A stretch of 64,000 nt of DNA. Origin: Orientallactaga sibirica (Eukaryota; Chordata; Mammalia; Rodentia; Dipodidae). The notes under the pieces were generated by a model that saw only the letters and a list, made by a program, of their open reading frames with translations, searched no databases and was not told the origin of the DNA. Positions 10,168 to 24,400 of the stretch are shown piece after piece. A program made the position numbers and the translations under genes. Location of the stretch: NCBI GenBank assembly GCA_036365145.1, contig JAEOAD010000015.1, forward strand, positions 13,633,501 through 13,697,500, read 5' to 3'. Positions within the stretch are counted from its first letter, which is position 1, and every line of letters begins with the position of its first letter.

Positions 10168-13100
10168 GAGAGACAAACAGACAGACAGACAGAATTGGCA
10201 TGCCAGGGCCACTGTAACCAAACACCAGAAGCCTGTAATTGATCACCAGAACACCTTGGGCATGCATCACCTTGTGTGTCTGGCTTACATGGGATCTGGC
10301 AAGTCGAACAAGGGTCTTCAGGCTTCTCAGGCAAGCACCTTAAGCCGCTAAGCCATCTCTCAAGCCCAGCTTCCTAAATAACTTTCTATCTTATAATCAG
10401 AAACCTCAAAATCATGAGACTTCACATTATAAGTATTCACTTGTTACTTTTTTCTTTCCTTTTTTGAGGTAGAGCCTCGTTCTAGCCCAAGCTGACCTAG
10501 AATTCACTATGTAGTCCGAGGGTGGCCTCGAACTCACAGTGATTCTCTGATGTCTGGCATATACCACCATTCCTGGCTCACTCACTGCTTTTACATCCTA
10601 TCAGTTTTAGATGATTTTATATATTGTTACCCCCCCCCACCACTCTCCCATACTATTTTGTTTTAAATACCAGTTGAGTTTTTTTTTTTTTTTTTTTGAG
10701 GGGGAGGAATTTTGAGGTTGGGTCTCACTGGCCCAGGCTGACCTGGAATTAACTATGTAGTCTCAGGGTGGCCTCGAAGTCATGGCAATCCTACCTCTGC
10801 CTCCCGAGTGCTGGGATTAAAGGAGTACATCACCATGCCTGGAACCGGTTGAGCTTTTTAGAAACTTTTTAGCTTGCCTTTTGGATTAGCGTGGTACCTA
10901 ATGGTCAAACTCAGCAGATTATTCTTGCTTTCTTCCATATTTTTGAAAAATACATATAAAGTTAGGTCTATAGTTATAGACTTACATGAAAATTCAGAAA
11001 TCAAAATTAGTACATATTTAATTCTTTTCTTTGTCTTTTTTTGTGGGGGGTTTCTTTTTCAAGGTATTGTCTCCCTTTTTCCCAGGCTGAACTGGAACTT
11101 AACTCTGGCCCCAACTTACAGGGATCCTCCTATCTCTGCTTCTTGAATATTGTGCTTAAAGGTGTGCACTACATCACTGTGCCTTGCGAATACACTTATT
11201 TTTCTTCACATCATCCTTTCACACCTGCAGTATGTAGTATTGTGCAAGAAGCTACAACAAACCAGAGGATTCATACAGCATACTTTCTTGGAGTATGCTT
11301 TTTGTGGGAAGGAAATATTTGTATATTTGCTCAATTGCATAGCATACATTTATAACTTGAAAAATATAGGCCACAGGTTTGAAGGCCTTTTTTTTTTTTT
11401 TTTTTGCTTTTTCGAGGTAGGGTCTCACTGTAGCCCAGGCTGACCTCAATTCACTATGTAGCCTCAGGGTGGCCTTGAACTCTCAGCGATCCTCCCACCT
11501 CTGCCTCCCAAGTGCTGGGATTAAAGGCGTGCGCCACCACACCCAGCTGTGAAGGCATTTTTTATTTGAGTGAGAGAGGGAGAGAGAAGGCACGCTAGGG
11601 CCTCTAGCCACTGCAAACGCACTCCAGATGCATGCACCTTTTTGTGCATCTGGCTTATGTGGATACCAGAGAATTGAACCTGGGTCTTAAGGCTTTGCAG
11701 GCAAGCATCTTAACCGTTAAGCCATCTCTCCAGTCCTTGAAGGCATTCTTTCTTAATACCCACTTGGAGTTACATATCCACTTTATCCATAATATACTTT
11801 TTCCTCAACACATAAATGTATTTTGGTTATGGACTTTAAAAAGCACTTCTCTATATGTTATAGAAGAGTTCCTTAATGGACAGTAGACTATGAAAAGTTT
11901 TTCTAATTGATGATTCACCCTTTATTCTCAAAATTAACTCTAGATTTAAGTAGGTAAGACTGTGAGAAATATATATGAAGGTGTTTTGACTGTGGGTTTC
12001 GTACCAAGTATATATCAAGATACCTGGTCATAGGCTTAGCCAGCTATCCATCCAGTGAGAAAATGTATGGTTATGGTCAGTACTACTAAAAACATTTAAC
12101 AGGGTATTTATTAGTGATGTCACCCTGTTCCCTCACTATTTCTCCCTGCTTCTGGCTTCGGTAGCCAAAGATGGAAACTCCCAACAACTTCCATCAATCT
12201 TATTTACAATACTAATGTAATCATCTCTACTAACCATTATTGTAAAAGAAAAGTGACCTGTTTATCTGTAAATCTAGTCACCATGACCCACCTATATCTT
12301 GGAACTTAAGACCTTCTGGCCCTCAAAGGCCTTAAATTCACTAATTTTCTATTCCATCTTTTCATCTTTGACTTTGATAAGATTTTTTCAGTCTTCAGTG
12401 TATTATTACCTATGCTACAGGAATAATTTAGATTGATTTGGCGGGGGGTGGTAGCAGACTGAAGTCTGAACCATGAGAAATGTTCATGGAAGTCCTAGAA
12501 ACATCTAAAAATTACCTGAAACTGACAATGTTAAGTGATCAAGTCTTCATAAGTATCTGTGGTAAGATAAAAGTTTCAGTGGTGGGTTAAACGGGTACCA
12601 AATTTGTACAGTTGAAACATGTGAAGAAGTGGAGGAGGTACAGATCATTTTCATGAAATTCCACTATTGGTAAGAAAAGAATTTTAGATAAGTAGGACTT
12701 AGTGGTAACAGATGGATATTGGTGGTTTTATTTATAATTCAGAAAGATATGTGAAAAAGAAGGCAGTGATGAGAGTGTAGTAGGGAAAACAGGGTGACAG
12801 TGTGTATGAGTTTTGAAGAGATTGAAATAATCTTGAAGAAAAGGGAAAGTACATTGGATTTGATAGGCAAACAAAGTAAGAGCTACAGTGTTAAGATCCT
12901 AGCGGAAATGAAAAATATGTATCCAGGTGAAGTCTACCCAAGGGTACAGAAAAATCTAGGAGTTATTTTGTAGGCTGTTCCAATAACAGGATATTTAATA
13001 TTTATCAGGAGATTTCATTGGTAATGAAAAGAGAACTTATATATAAGAAATTATGACTTGTTTGATTTAGAGCAATAAATTCCTTTCGATCCTTCCAGTT

Positions 13101-16100
13101 TATTTGAGATGGTTACTTATTATTAGCTAAGCTTTGTCTAGAAAATCTGACCTGTCTTATTTTTCAGATGCAAATAAAGAAATGTACAGCAAGTGAGTTT
13201 GGGGACTCGTGTGTTCTTAAGCCTTTGCTCTTGATCTAAAGAATATTTGGCCATTTATAAAAATGCAAAAATTACCAAAATTACAATGCTTAGCAAAAAA
13301 CATACCAAATGACTAAAAATAATTTTACATTTTTAATGTTTTTATATAATACTAATTTATGTATAGCTTTAAAAAGATTTACAAAATTTTTCTCTTTTAA
13401 ATATTTGTAAAAATGCCTGTTTTTCTTTTAAGCGACTTACCGAACTAAAGCGCCAGTGTTTGGAGAAAGAGGAACGTTTTCAAAATATTGCTGGTTTAAG
13501 TACAATGAAGACGAATTTAGAATATTTGAAACATGAGATGGCTTGGGCAGTGGTAATTTTCACTTAATCACTTGTGCACCTATTTTCACTTGTTACAGTT
13601 GGATATATTTCATAAGTTAGTGTTAATAATTTACCATATAATTTTGTTTCAGGTCAATGAAATTGAAAAACAATTGAATGCTATTAGAGATAATATCAAA
13701 ATTGGAGAAGAGCGTGCTGCTAAACTTGACAGGAAAATGGAAGAACAGCAGGTACCTGCAGTTTCCTTTTTAGATAGATGTATAGTAGGTTAAATTGTGC
13801 AAAATTGCTAATACTAAAACTATAGAAGTGACAGTATATTTACCTGTGTTTAAATTTTTTACTATTTTGAACTAGAACTATGCTTTCTCCAAGGACTGTT
13901 GTAGCAAACATCTTTTGAAAACTACTGTTTGACCTTTTCTGACCTCATGCATGTGAACAGTGGGATTTTGTTACTGATTACAGAAACTAGAACATGAAGC
14001 TTTTACTTTTTGGTTCATTATGGAATTAGAACACAGAAATCTGGAATTAGGAAAGTACCAAGATAATTGTCATTTAGAATAGTATTAAAACTTAGTGTTC
14101 ATAATTTGAAGAATTCAGGGTGAAAGCAGTACCCAAAGTAACTTTTAAGGGAACTGGATCTACAGGGTCTAGAATCAGTATTTTCTGTCATAATTCCCTT
14201 TAGGTAGAGCTTATTTTAGATAACTTCTTAAGTTCAGGGAATTTTAATCTAAAATTTAAAATCTCAGTCAAAATATTATATGTAAAAACAAATTGATTCT
14301 AAAACATGAAAACTTCACAAAAATATTCTACGAGGTGGACATAGAGATAGAAGTTCAGTGTGCTGGTCACTGGGAAGGTCCGTTCTGTATTTATCTTTCC
14401 TTTTCAGAAGAGCTTAACTTAGACATAATCCATATACCATTTACTTGTTTGAAGTACATAGTTGAGTGATTGACTAGGCTACAAAACCTCACATGGAGGT
14501 TCTTACATTGTCATGTAAGAAGTGAAGTCCTAGCTTTGCTCTTCTTTCTAGCATGGCTTCTTAAATTTTTTACTTGTGATTCTCTATACTGAGAATATTT
14601 GCGTGATCCTGGGTATATAAGTATATAAAATAAGTATATAATCAACTATTTATAGGTTAAAAAATCATAAAGGACATCATTTTTGAAATACTTCTTTGAT
14701 ATGCATGCAGTTTTGCAATTGAAAAAAGTTTACTAATCACCAAGTATGCTAATAAAATGAACAGACAGTTTACAACAGAAGCAGTACAAATAGCCAATAA
14801 GTACTTGAAAAAAAAAAAGTTCAACATTGCTAACCGCCTGGGAAATGCAAATATAAAACATTTTGAGATACCATCCTACTTTAGTCAGAATGGCTATCAA
14901 GAAAACAGACAACAGGGCTGGAGTGATGACTCAGTGCTTAAAGGACTTGCCTGTAAAGCCTAATGACCTGGGTCAGATTCCCTAGTACCCACATAAAGGC
15001 AGATGCACAGGGTGGCCACATGCATCTAGAGTTTATCTGCAGTGGCTAGAGTCCCTGATATATCCTCCCCCCCCTTTCTTTGCTTGCAAATAAATAACTT
15101 TTTTTTTTTTTTCTAAAAAGTTAACAAATGCTAGCAAATATGTGGGGGGAACAGAACCCTCATCCACTGTTGGTGAGAGAGTAAACTAGTACAACCATAA
15201 TCAAGGTCAGTGTGGAGGTATCTCAAGCACTTACAAATCCCACACAACACAGCTATACCACTTCTGGACATATACTCTAAGGACTTAACACTACTACAGA
15301 GATGCTTACACATCCATGTTCATTGTTGCTCTGTTTATAGTAGCTAAGAATTGAAACCAGCCTAGATGCCTCTGAACAGATGAATGGATAATGAAAATAT
15401 GGTACATATGCACAATGGAATTATATGTAACAATATGGAAAAATGAAAATATGAAAGTTGCAGAAAAATGGATGGACCTGAAAAGAATTAGATTAGGTGA
15501 AGTGACCCAAGCTCAGAAAGACCATGACCACATGTTCTCTCTGATACGTAGGTCTCAGCTTGTAATCCTCTATAATTATGTATATCTAAGAGGCAGATGT
15601 ACACAAAACCTATAAAGGTAGACCTGTAACCAGAAAGAAATATAAAGAGATGAGCTGGAAGAGCTGGGAGGAAAGGGCAAAAGGATACATGTGACATGTA
15701 AACAGAAGGTGGAAAGATACAAGGAGAAATGGGAGCTGACAGCAATAAATAAAAACAAATTGTATTTGAAATTGCCAGAAAGAAAGATACATAAATATCT
15801 GAATGCCAACAAAAATAAATAAAATTTTTTAACAAAGAGAAAAAAGTATAAATATATATGAATGAAATGATGTGCTTAATTATTTTTATATTACGAACTA
15901 AATCCTAGAGTCTAGGAAGATGGCTAAGTGGATAAAGTGCTTGCTGTGCTCAAGCCTGATACCAGAGTTTGATCCTCAGATGGCACATTTAAAGCAAGAA
16001 GCCGTGGTAGGCTTCCATGCTGACAGAGGTAGAGGCAGAGACAGGAGATTTTCCCAGAAGCTTGCAGCAAGTGCAACAAAACAATAGCAAAGATAGATTG

Positions 16101-19100
16101 ATAGAGAAGTCCCATCTCAATGAGGCATTATTTTATGTGAATGCTATCTTCAGTGTGTGTGTATGGTAATGTGTTTGTTTCTCTTAAATTGTGTTAAAGG
16201 CAGCACTTGTATCTTTTTATCTTTAGAGTATAATGTACTTGTTGGATAGCTAAATATAGGCCAAAATTATATAATTATGTGTGCTTACCCTAGTGCCTTG
16301 AGTAAAAAGATTATTAGGATGTGAACTATGTATAATTACTGTTTCTATATTGTAGAAAAGTCAAATATATGCCAATAATATTGTTTTCTTGAAGGTCAGG
16401 CTTAATGATGCAGAAAAAAAATACAAAGATATTCAAGATAAACTAGAAAAAATAAGTGAAGAGACAAATGCACGAGCACCAGAATGTATGGCATTGAAAG
16501 CAGATGTCACTGCAAAGACAAGAGCTTATAATGAAGCTGAGGTGGGAGAAAGTTTTTAACTAGAAATATTGAACTCCATACAAAATATAAACTCTTTTTA
16601 AAGCAGTGGTTTTCAGTGCTGATTTAAATCTGCGTTAGTTTCCCTTTCTTAAAAATGTAGTTTTAGTGCTGGGCATGGTGGCGCACTCCTTTAATCCCAG
16701 TACTTGGGAGGCAGAGGTAGGAGGATTGCCGTGAGTTCGAGGTTACCCTGAGACTACAGAGTGAATTGCAGGTCAGCCTGAGCTAGAATGAGACCCTACC
16801 TCGAAAAACAAAAAAACAAACAACAACAAAGTAGTTTTAAATGGTCATGTATGTTTAATAATAGTAAAAATGTATTTTTGTACATATTCACTCTCCAGAT
16901 TTGGAAATTATACAAATATGAACTCAAGTGGGATATTTTGTTTCTTCATGTTACTAAAGTATGTCCTTTTTTTTTTGTGCTAGGTTTTATATAACCGTTC
17001 CCTTAATGAATACAAAGCATTAAAGAAAGATGATGAACAGCTTTGTAAAAGAATTGAAGAATTAAAGAGAAGGTAGTATAGTAACTGCAGTTATGATTAC
17101 TTCAATTTGTAATGAAGCAGTCTTGGTGTAGTTGAATATGACACCTTCTGTATAATATATTAGTGAAATTTTATTACATTGGCTTATGCTTTTAAAATGC
17201 TAGAATTTTATTTACTATATTTTACTTTTTAATATTTACTTTTAGTACTGATCAGTCTTTGGAACCAGAGCGGTTGGAAAGACAAAAGAAAATATGTTGG
17301 TTAAAAGAGAAAGTAAAGGCCTTACAAGATGAGGAAAATTCAGTTTACCAAGAGATCGAACAGTTTCAATATGCCATAGAAAAGTATAAAGCAGAGCATG
17401 TGAGAATTAAGTAAGTTTATTATCTTCATAAATAACTTTTTTCAGTTATTTGAACATGCTTTATTTTTTATATGCCAGCATACTTTTTAAAAATTCTTAC
17501 ACCAGTAAAGATCTTTTAAAACCACTTCTAAGACTTTTCTTGTACATTTATTGCAGTATCATTTTTTCTTGTGCCAAATTTTGAAGACTGCTGGCTATTT
17601 TTGTCTGGTATTACAATTTCTAAATAAGAGTTGAATTTTAGGAGTAGCGGGGTCATCATAAATGGCCAGTGCCTGACTATTTCTATATAACTTACTACAT
17701 ATGGGTTTTGTTGCTCTATTTTTATATTTTAGGCGAGAAGATTTAGATGTGAAGCATGCACTGAACTATAATCAGAGGCAGCTAAAAGAACTGAAAGACA
17801 GCAAAACTGATCGACTAAAAAGATTTGGTTCTCATGTTCCAGCTCTTCTGGAAGCAATAGATGATGCTTATAGGCGGGGACGTTTCACCCATAAGCCTAT
17901 AGGCCCTTTAGGTATTTTTTCCTACTTATTAAGTATATAATTGACATATTCTTGTTTTTAAGAAGTATACCATTTCATCTAGCTATCTAGTCATATGAAC
18001 ATTAATTATGCTATTATTTCAGAGAGTATTATGTAACCCAGACTGATCTTTTTTGAAAACTTTTTTATTGACAACTTAAATATTGGCAATATATTATGAT
18101 CATAATCCCCTCCAAACACTACTCCTTTTTCCCCTTCACTGAATCCCTTCTTTCCAAGTAGTCTCTTCTATTTTGATGCTAATTTTTTTTTTTGAAAAAG
18201 CATTTTTATTTATTTGAGAGAGAAAGAGGCAGAGAGAGAATGGCCGTGTCCAGGCCTCTAGCCACTGCAAACGAACTTTAAATGCATGTGCCACTTTGTA
18301 TATTTGGCTTTACGTGGGAAACCTGGGTCCTTAGGCTTTGCAGGCAAGTGTCATCTCTCCAGCCCATCATTTTTTTAATACTTAGAATTTTAAAAGATAA
18401 TTTCATTTTTTTTAGCCAGGCGTGGTGGCGCATGCCTTTAATCCCAGCACTCGGGAGGCAGAGGTAGGAGGATTGCCATGAGTTCGAGGCCACCCTGAGG
18501 CTACATAGTGAATTCCAGGTTAGCCTGAGCTAGAGTGAGACCCTACCTCGGAAAACCAAAACCCTCCAAAAAAGATAATTTCATTTTTAATATGTATGTA
18601 ATGTATTTTTATCATATTCACTACTTATTACCCTCTTGTCCCTATTCCACTTCTACTGAACCCCTTCCTTTTTTCAACTAGTCTCCTTTTTAACCTTCAT
18701 GATGGTGGTGGTGTGTGAAACACAATGAGTATAATAAGGAATGCTTACATAAGTATTTGTGGCTGATTATTTACTGGACTACAGAGGACTTACCAGTAGC
18801 GACACCACTGGAGAAAATTTCTGTTCCTCCTCTAGTAACCATTAATTGCCATTAGCTCCACAGGGAAGGGTGGGCTCCCATGAGCCTTTGCTCCAATTCA
18901 TGAGGAAATGTTGACAGATCCAATTGTGTGTACCAGTAACCCCCAGCTGCTTTGAATTCATCAGTGCAGTGTACATGCCCTGTCCAGAACACAGCATTCT
19001 GTAACATCGTTGCCTTTGTTTCTGCCTTCCTACCTGTATTCTTCCTATAATAGCAGATTATACTCTTTTTTTTTTTTTATTTTTGAGAGAAAGCGAGAGA

Positions 19101-21403
19101 GACAGAGGAGAGATAAAGAACTGGCGCACCAGGACCTAAGCCACTGCAATCAAACTCCAGACGCTTGTACCACATAGTAGGCATATTCAGCCTTGAGCTT
19201 GCCTCACCTTTGTGCATCTGGCTAACATGAGATCTAGAGAATCAAACGTGGGTCCTTAGGCTTTGCAGGCAAGCGCCTTAACCACTAAGCCATCTCTCTA
19301 GCCCAGATTATACTCTTTTATCCTCTTACCCCTGTCTCTTTTCCCTGGGGCCCTCCTCAATATTGCATTTACTTTGTGGTCATGAAGGCCTCAGTCAGTC
19401 TAAAGGGAAGATTGATGGATACAAGTCAGTTTTATAAAACAACTATGACTTCTCAGCCATGGGCTTTTGACCATATCAGTCTCAAATTCAGTCAGAAAGC
19501 AATTGGCCATAACCCACATGCTATTACATCAGTGGGCACATACACAAGGTCCATAGACTGTTCATGCCATTTACGCAGCAGCCTCCGTAGCACCTTTTGG
19601 CACTATCAGACTGAGCTTGAACTAATCCCAACCCTTCTGCCTCTATTTCTTGAGTTTTGGGTGTGATTACAGTCATGGGCCATCACCCCTGACTCATACT
19701 TGTAAAATAGTGAGAAAATCACTAAACTTCTACTTTCCTTTTTGTATGTTTAAAACCCAAAACAAGACAAAAGAGAGACTGTAGGAAAAGAATAATTAAG
19801 CAGTTAAAGAGTCTGATAATTATAAAGTCTGTGGTAATTTATTTTCATTTTTGCATCAGGATGTATGTATGTATGTGTCTATCATCCATCCATCCATTTG
19901 TCTGTCTACATATTTTAGTCAGGTTCTCTTAGGGAGTCATCTCTAGTTCTGTGTTTTTAGATGGTAATCTTTTTGTGAAAGTAAACATTTTTTATTAGTA
20001 AAGTGTGGTAGTAATTTTTGTTCATGCAAATGATACAAGCCCATATACACACAAGGATTCATTTTGATCAATGAGGCTTTTTTCTTAAAGATTCCATATT
20101 AATTAGTTTTACAGAAAATAGTAGCATCTAAATGTCTGACTTGATTTTAAAATACCACTGAGAAGCTAGATCAGTGAAAATTTCAAAAAGGTACTGCTCA
20201 TGATCACTAGACTAAGTCAGTTTTTTCTTATAGGATTCAGTATTTTCTCCTTAGTACATTCAGTGGTTATGTGAGGGTTACCTGTTCAGTTAAAATAAGA
20301 TCTGTACTGTCAGTTAATATACTTTATATAGTAATACTAAGGAACTTATCAATTATTTTTTGAATTGTATTAGTATTTAAAAAAGAGTGTTTGTGAGCTC
20401 TTCTATAATTTTTATCATTTTTAGGAGCATGTATTCATCTGCGGGACCCTGAGCTTGCTTTGGCTATTGAATCTTGCTTAAAAGGACTTCTACAAGCCTA
20501 TTGTTGCCATAATCATGCTGATGAGAGAGTACTTCAGGCTCTGATGAAAAGATTTTATCCACCAGGGAGCTCTCGGCCACAGATAATAGTTTCTGAATTT
20601 CGGAATGAAATGTATGATGTAAGACACAGGTAATCAAATTGAGTATTGTTTCTCATTTTGCTTGTGTTACATAAGATTGGAAAGGTGTTGCACAGCATAT
20701 GTGAAGACATTTATTTTCTTTGATGACCCTAACACATTTTCTCAAGGGCATAATACCCAAAGTTTCTTACTATTACAAACCAAACTGTTCACTTTGAAAA
20801 TACATATGTTGGCCAGGCTTGGTGGTGCACACCTATTTAATTGCAGCACTTGGGAGGCTGAGGTAGGAATATTACAGTAAATTCAAGGCTACCCTGGGGT
20901 ACAGAGTGAGTTCCAGGTCAACTTGGGCTAGAGTAAGACCCTGCCTTGAAAAAAAAATCCAAAGAGCAAACAACAAATAAAAGATATTTGTTAGCCAGAT
21001 GTAGTGGTATGCACCTGTACACATCTATTCAGAAAGCTGAGGTAGGAGGATATCTTGAGCCCAGGAGTTAGAGCCCAACCTAAGCAGCATAGCATGACTC
21101 CAATCTCACAATTTTAAACATAAGGTAAACTGAAATAAATGTACCTATTCTCAGATCAGACTTTTTCTTTCCCATCTCTACTTTTCCCTATCCTGTTTTT
21201 GATTTTTTTAAATAATTCTAGTGTTATGACCTTCATTTTGGGGTTATAATAAAAACAATAGTTTGATGTTGTTCTTTGTTCACACTGATAAAATTGAATC
21301 ATAAAATGCAGATTAGTTCAAATAAGGGAGTTATTAAGTCATATATTAGGGATGTTGAAGAAATTCAGAGAAAAGGTGATAAATTGTATTTTTAAAAAAA
21401 AAT

Positions 21404-21434
<31 letters not shown>

Positions 21435-24400
21435 TTTGACAAAAAGAGGAAGAGAAAGACAGAGACGGGGAAAGAGAGAGAGAATGGGCATGCCAGGCCT
21501 CTAGCCACCACAAACAAACTCCAGATGCATGCACCAACTTGTGCATCTGGCTAATGTGGGTCCTGGGGAATCACAACTGGGGCCCTTTGGCTTTGCAGAC
21601 AAACGCCATAACCACTAAGCCATCCCTCCAGGCCCTATCATATTTTAACTAATGAATTTGTCAAGGAACCTAAAAGGTTAATTGTGTTCAAGGGAAATAG
21701 AATTCTATGTGAAAGGTACAGGGAGGTATAACACTGTAACCTGTTCCATGAGAATATTTACAATCTTTGTAGGAAAGTACATTATAGAAGATATTTAAGA
21801 CAGAATCAAGGATGACTTTCAGGTGTCTTGTTTATAGTATCTAGTCGAGGAATGTACAGTCAGTTTATTTAGTATAGAAGTATAGAAAAAAAGTGTAATT
21901 TTCAACAGTAAAATCTCTTTTGAAGTGATAAATTTGAACTTTTACAATGAGCAGAGGTAATTGAGTGTTAAGGTTAATTTTTTTTTCTCTCAATGAGACT
22001 TTGATCTATGTGTATTTTCAGTTCTACTCCCACTTACAAGCCTTGGTAAAGGTGTTACCAGATAGTAGCATTACTTGTGGTAAACATGATCTGACAGGCT
22101 CATGCACCTGGATTTGATGAACCTTGTCTACCTAGTCAAATGACATGTAGGATTTCTGTGGAGAACTTGGATGCTGTTCCTATCAAATTTGTTTTAGGGA
22201 ATGAACCTGTACTTTTATTTTGGGACCAGAAAGAATAATCCTGGACAGATGTGTAGAATGCTCTGCCATGTGCCATTGAGACACCTGTGAAAGGGAATGC
22301 CTTAGGCCTTCCCTGCTGGCATGTTGTGTTTCCCAGTCTATGAGTTTCCAAACATTTAGCATCATAGAGCACCTGTGCTTACAATGTACTGTGCAGTGGT
22401 GTGGAAATGAGCTAAGTTTGTGTAGTACAGTGCTCATTTTCATGAAAAATGAGTTCTTATGTTGTGAATGAGGGCTTCTGGAGTTATGTAGGTTAGGGAA
22501 TCATTCTATTTAAGAGTTTAACTACTAAGACTTAGTGAAGAAGGTAACTCATACCCCATTTAAGATACACAGCCCTATCTAATGTTTGAAAGTTTTACTG
22601 GAGAATTTCCTATTGAAATAAAATTCAGTAGACATTGTTTTCTGAGTGAGTAGGTAAGAAATGGAGGAAGTAAGCAGTTGAGCATGCTGTGGAGAAAGTA
22701 TTCTTTTTTTATTGACAACTTCTATACTTACATATAAAAAATGCATGATATTTCCCTCCCCTCCCCCCATTCCCCTTTAGAACTCCAATCTCCATCATAT
22801 CCCCACTCTCTCTCCATTAGTCTCTCTTTTAATTTGATGTCATCATCTTTTTCTTCTATTATGAGGGTCTTGTAAAGTTATTGCTAGGCACTGTAAGGCC
22901 GTGGATATCAAGGCCAATTTCTGTCTGGACTGTTGCATTGTAAAGAGTCGTACCCTTCCTTTGGCTCTTCCATTCTATCTGCCCCCTCTTCCGCAATAGT
23001 CCCTTAGCCTTGGAGGGTGTGACAGAGATGTTTCAGTGCTGGGCACTCCTCCATCCCTTTTTCTCAGCACTATGTTGCCTTTTGGGTCATCCCAGGGGTC
23101 ATCGCCATCTGAAAAGAGAAGCTTCTCTAACCAGAAGTGAGAGTAGCATTAATATGTGAATATGAACATTAAGTGTAGTGCTTTCAGGGCAGTTTGGTGG
23201 GAATAATATATACATTGATCCAGACAAGAGCAGGCTTTATACCCCTAAGGCTCATGACCTCCCCTGCCATAGACTTTTGCTTAGGTTTTTCAGTACCAGG
23301 TATGTATTCCCTCCCATAGAGAGGGCCTTCAGTCCAATTATGGAGCAGTTGGTTACCACGAGAGTAGACATGCCACTATTGTACCCGTTCAGTCATTGGG
23401 CCTGTCTGGCCAAACTTGAATTTTCAGTGTCTACTGTTTTTACTGCTGATGACTTCTGTGTCCCATATGGCTGCATGCAGTGCAGCTTTTTCCAGCTTTC
23501 TGTTGGCTGGTCTATAGGGAGAAGGTTTTCTGCTCAGCACCAGCTTGCTTTCTCAGTGAACTTGCCTCTCAGGCAAGAGATGTCTTCAGCAATAGGGTCT
23601 TACCATCTGTTTCTCAAGGGAAACCAAGGGCTTTGGCAATAGCCTTTAATGTTTTGGAGGCTACCAGGACCTCCTTGGAGAAAGTATTCTTTTAAGGAGA
23701 GTGAGACTTGGGAAAAAATGTACACCAGATTTTGTGAAGTTAGGTGTAATGGGCATAATCTGAAATAGGTTCCGGTGATGAGTGTCCATATTTTAGCTTC
23801 AAGTCTAGGTTACTGAAGCACAAAATCATTGTAATAGTACAAGAAGTTAGATTCCATTACTTTCTAGAACGGTGAGTTTTAGGTGGGTATTAAGAACTTT
23901 GTCAGCATAAATTATGATTCAAATGCAAAATTATACACGTTAATGTAAAAAAGAACAGTAAAAACATTTAGAATGCATTAGATATTTAAGATATATTCTA
24001 TTCATTTAAGCTTACATTGGGTGACCTAAGCCAAAATACCTAAGAATGTGCCTATCTTCTAGAGGTATATTTGGGAAATTTAGCTTCTATAAAGATGATC
24101 TAGCTGGGCATGGTGGGACATGCCTTTAATCCCAGCATTCGGGAGGCAGAGATAAGAGTATTGCTGTGTGTTGGAGGCCAGCTTGAGACTACATAGTGAA
24201 TCTCCAGGTCAGCCTAGGATAGAGGGAGACCCACCTACCTTGAGAATACAAAAAAAAAAAAAAAAAAAAGATGGTCTTGGTTCCTTTTCTCAGAAGTACA
24301 CAAGTAGAAGCTACAAAATTCTTCTCTTGCTATTATTCTCCACTACCATGTATACAGTGGTGCTTTTGTCCCATCTCAACAGAGTTCATGCTCTTTCTAC

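Larger units (their letters stand above)
8980..13432 (+). other. intron w4-w5
   Basis: A 4453-bp intron whose first 2.8 kb is SINE-dense (B1 and Dip copies, a TG microsatellite at 10110-10166). From about 11740 to 13432 I see no recognisable repeat: this 1.7-kb stretch is the longest clean unique block in the intron and may include old LTR or DNA-transposon remnants that I cannot name. Confidence 0.85.
13752..16394 (+). other. intron w6-w7
   Basis: A 2643-bp intron. It holds a LINE-1 ORF2 3' end (14745-15825) interrupted by a sense Dip, and a B4/RSINE1-like SINE (15905-16110). The stretches 13752-14740 and 16111-16394 look unique. Confidence 0.85.
18055..19700 (-). mobile_element. LINE-1 3' region, antisense, old, interrupted by SINEs
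   Basis: It starts with TTTTTATTGACAACTT and a CCCTTCACTGAATCCC-type tract, the same antisense L1 3' end layout seen in the clearer copies at 22708 and 59423. L1-derived pieces are about 18055-18187, 18575-19050 and 19320-19700. It is too diverged to assign a subfamily. Confidence 0.65.
17912..20424 (+). other. intron w10-w11
   Basis: A 2513-bp intron consisting largely of an old antisense L1 3' region into which two Dips and a B1 inserted. The last 700 bp (19700-20424) is unique AT-rich sequence with a short GTAT/CATC-rich patch near 19860-19910. Confidence 0.85.

Noticed and set aside
10003..10351. Open frames rich in His-Thr or Cys-Val repeats
   Set aside because: They are translations of the (GT)n microsatellite at 10110-10166.
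14757..14963. Possible gene from the 68-aa frame with [15 protein letters not shown]
   Set aside because: This is the C-terminal part of L1 ORF2 followed by a Dip; it is interrupted and not a host gene.
15391..15835. Overlapping 60-115 aa open frames on both strands
   Set aside because: They fall in the decayed L1 ORF2/3' UTR and are not conserved coding regions.
23178..23695. 154-aa and 71-aa open frames, and related ones at 60094-60506
   Set aside because: They lie in the antisense 3' UTRs of two related L1 copies, which explains why similar peptides appear twice. No coding signal is expected there.
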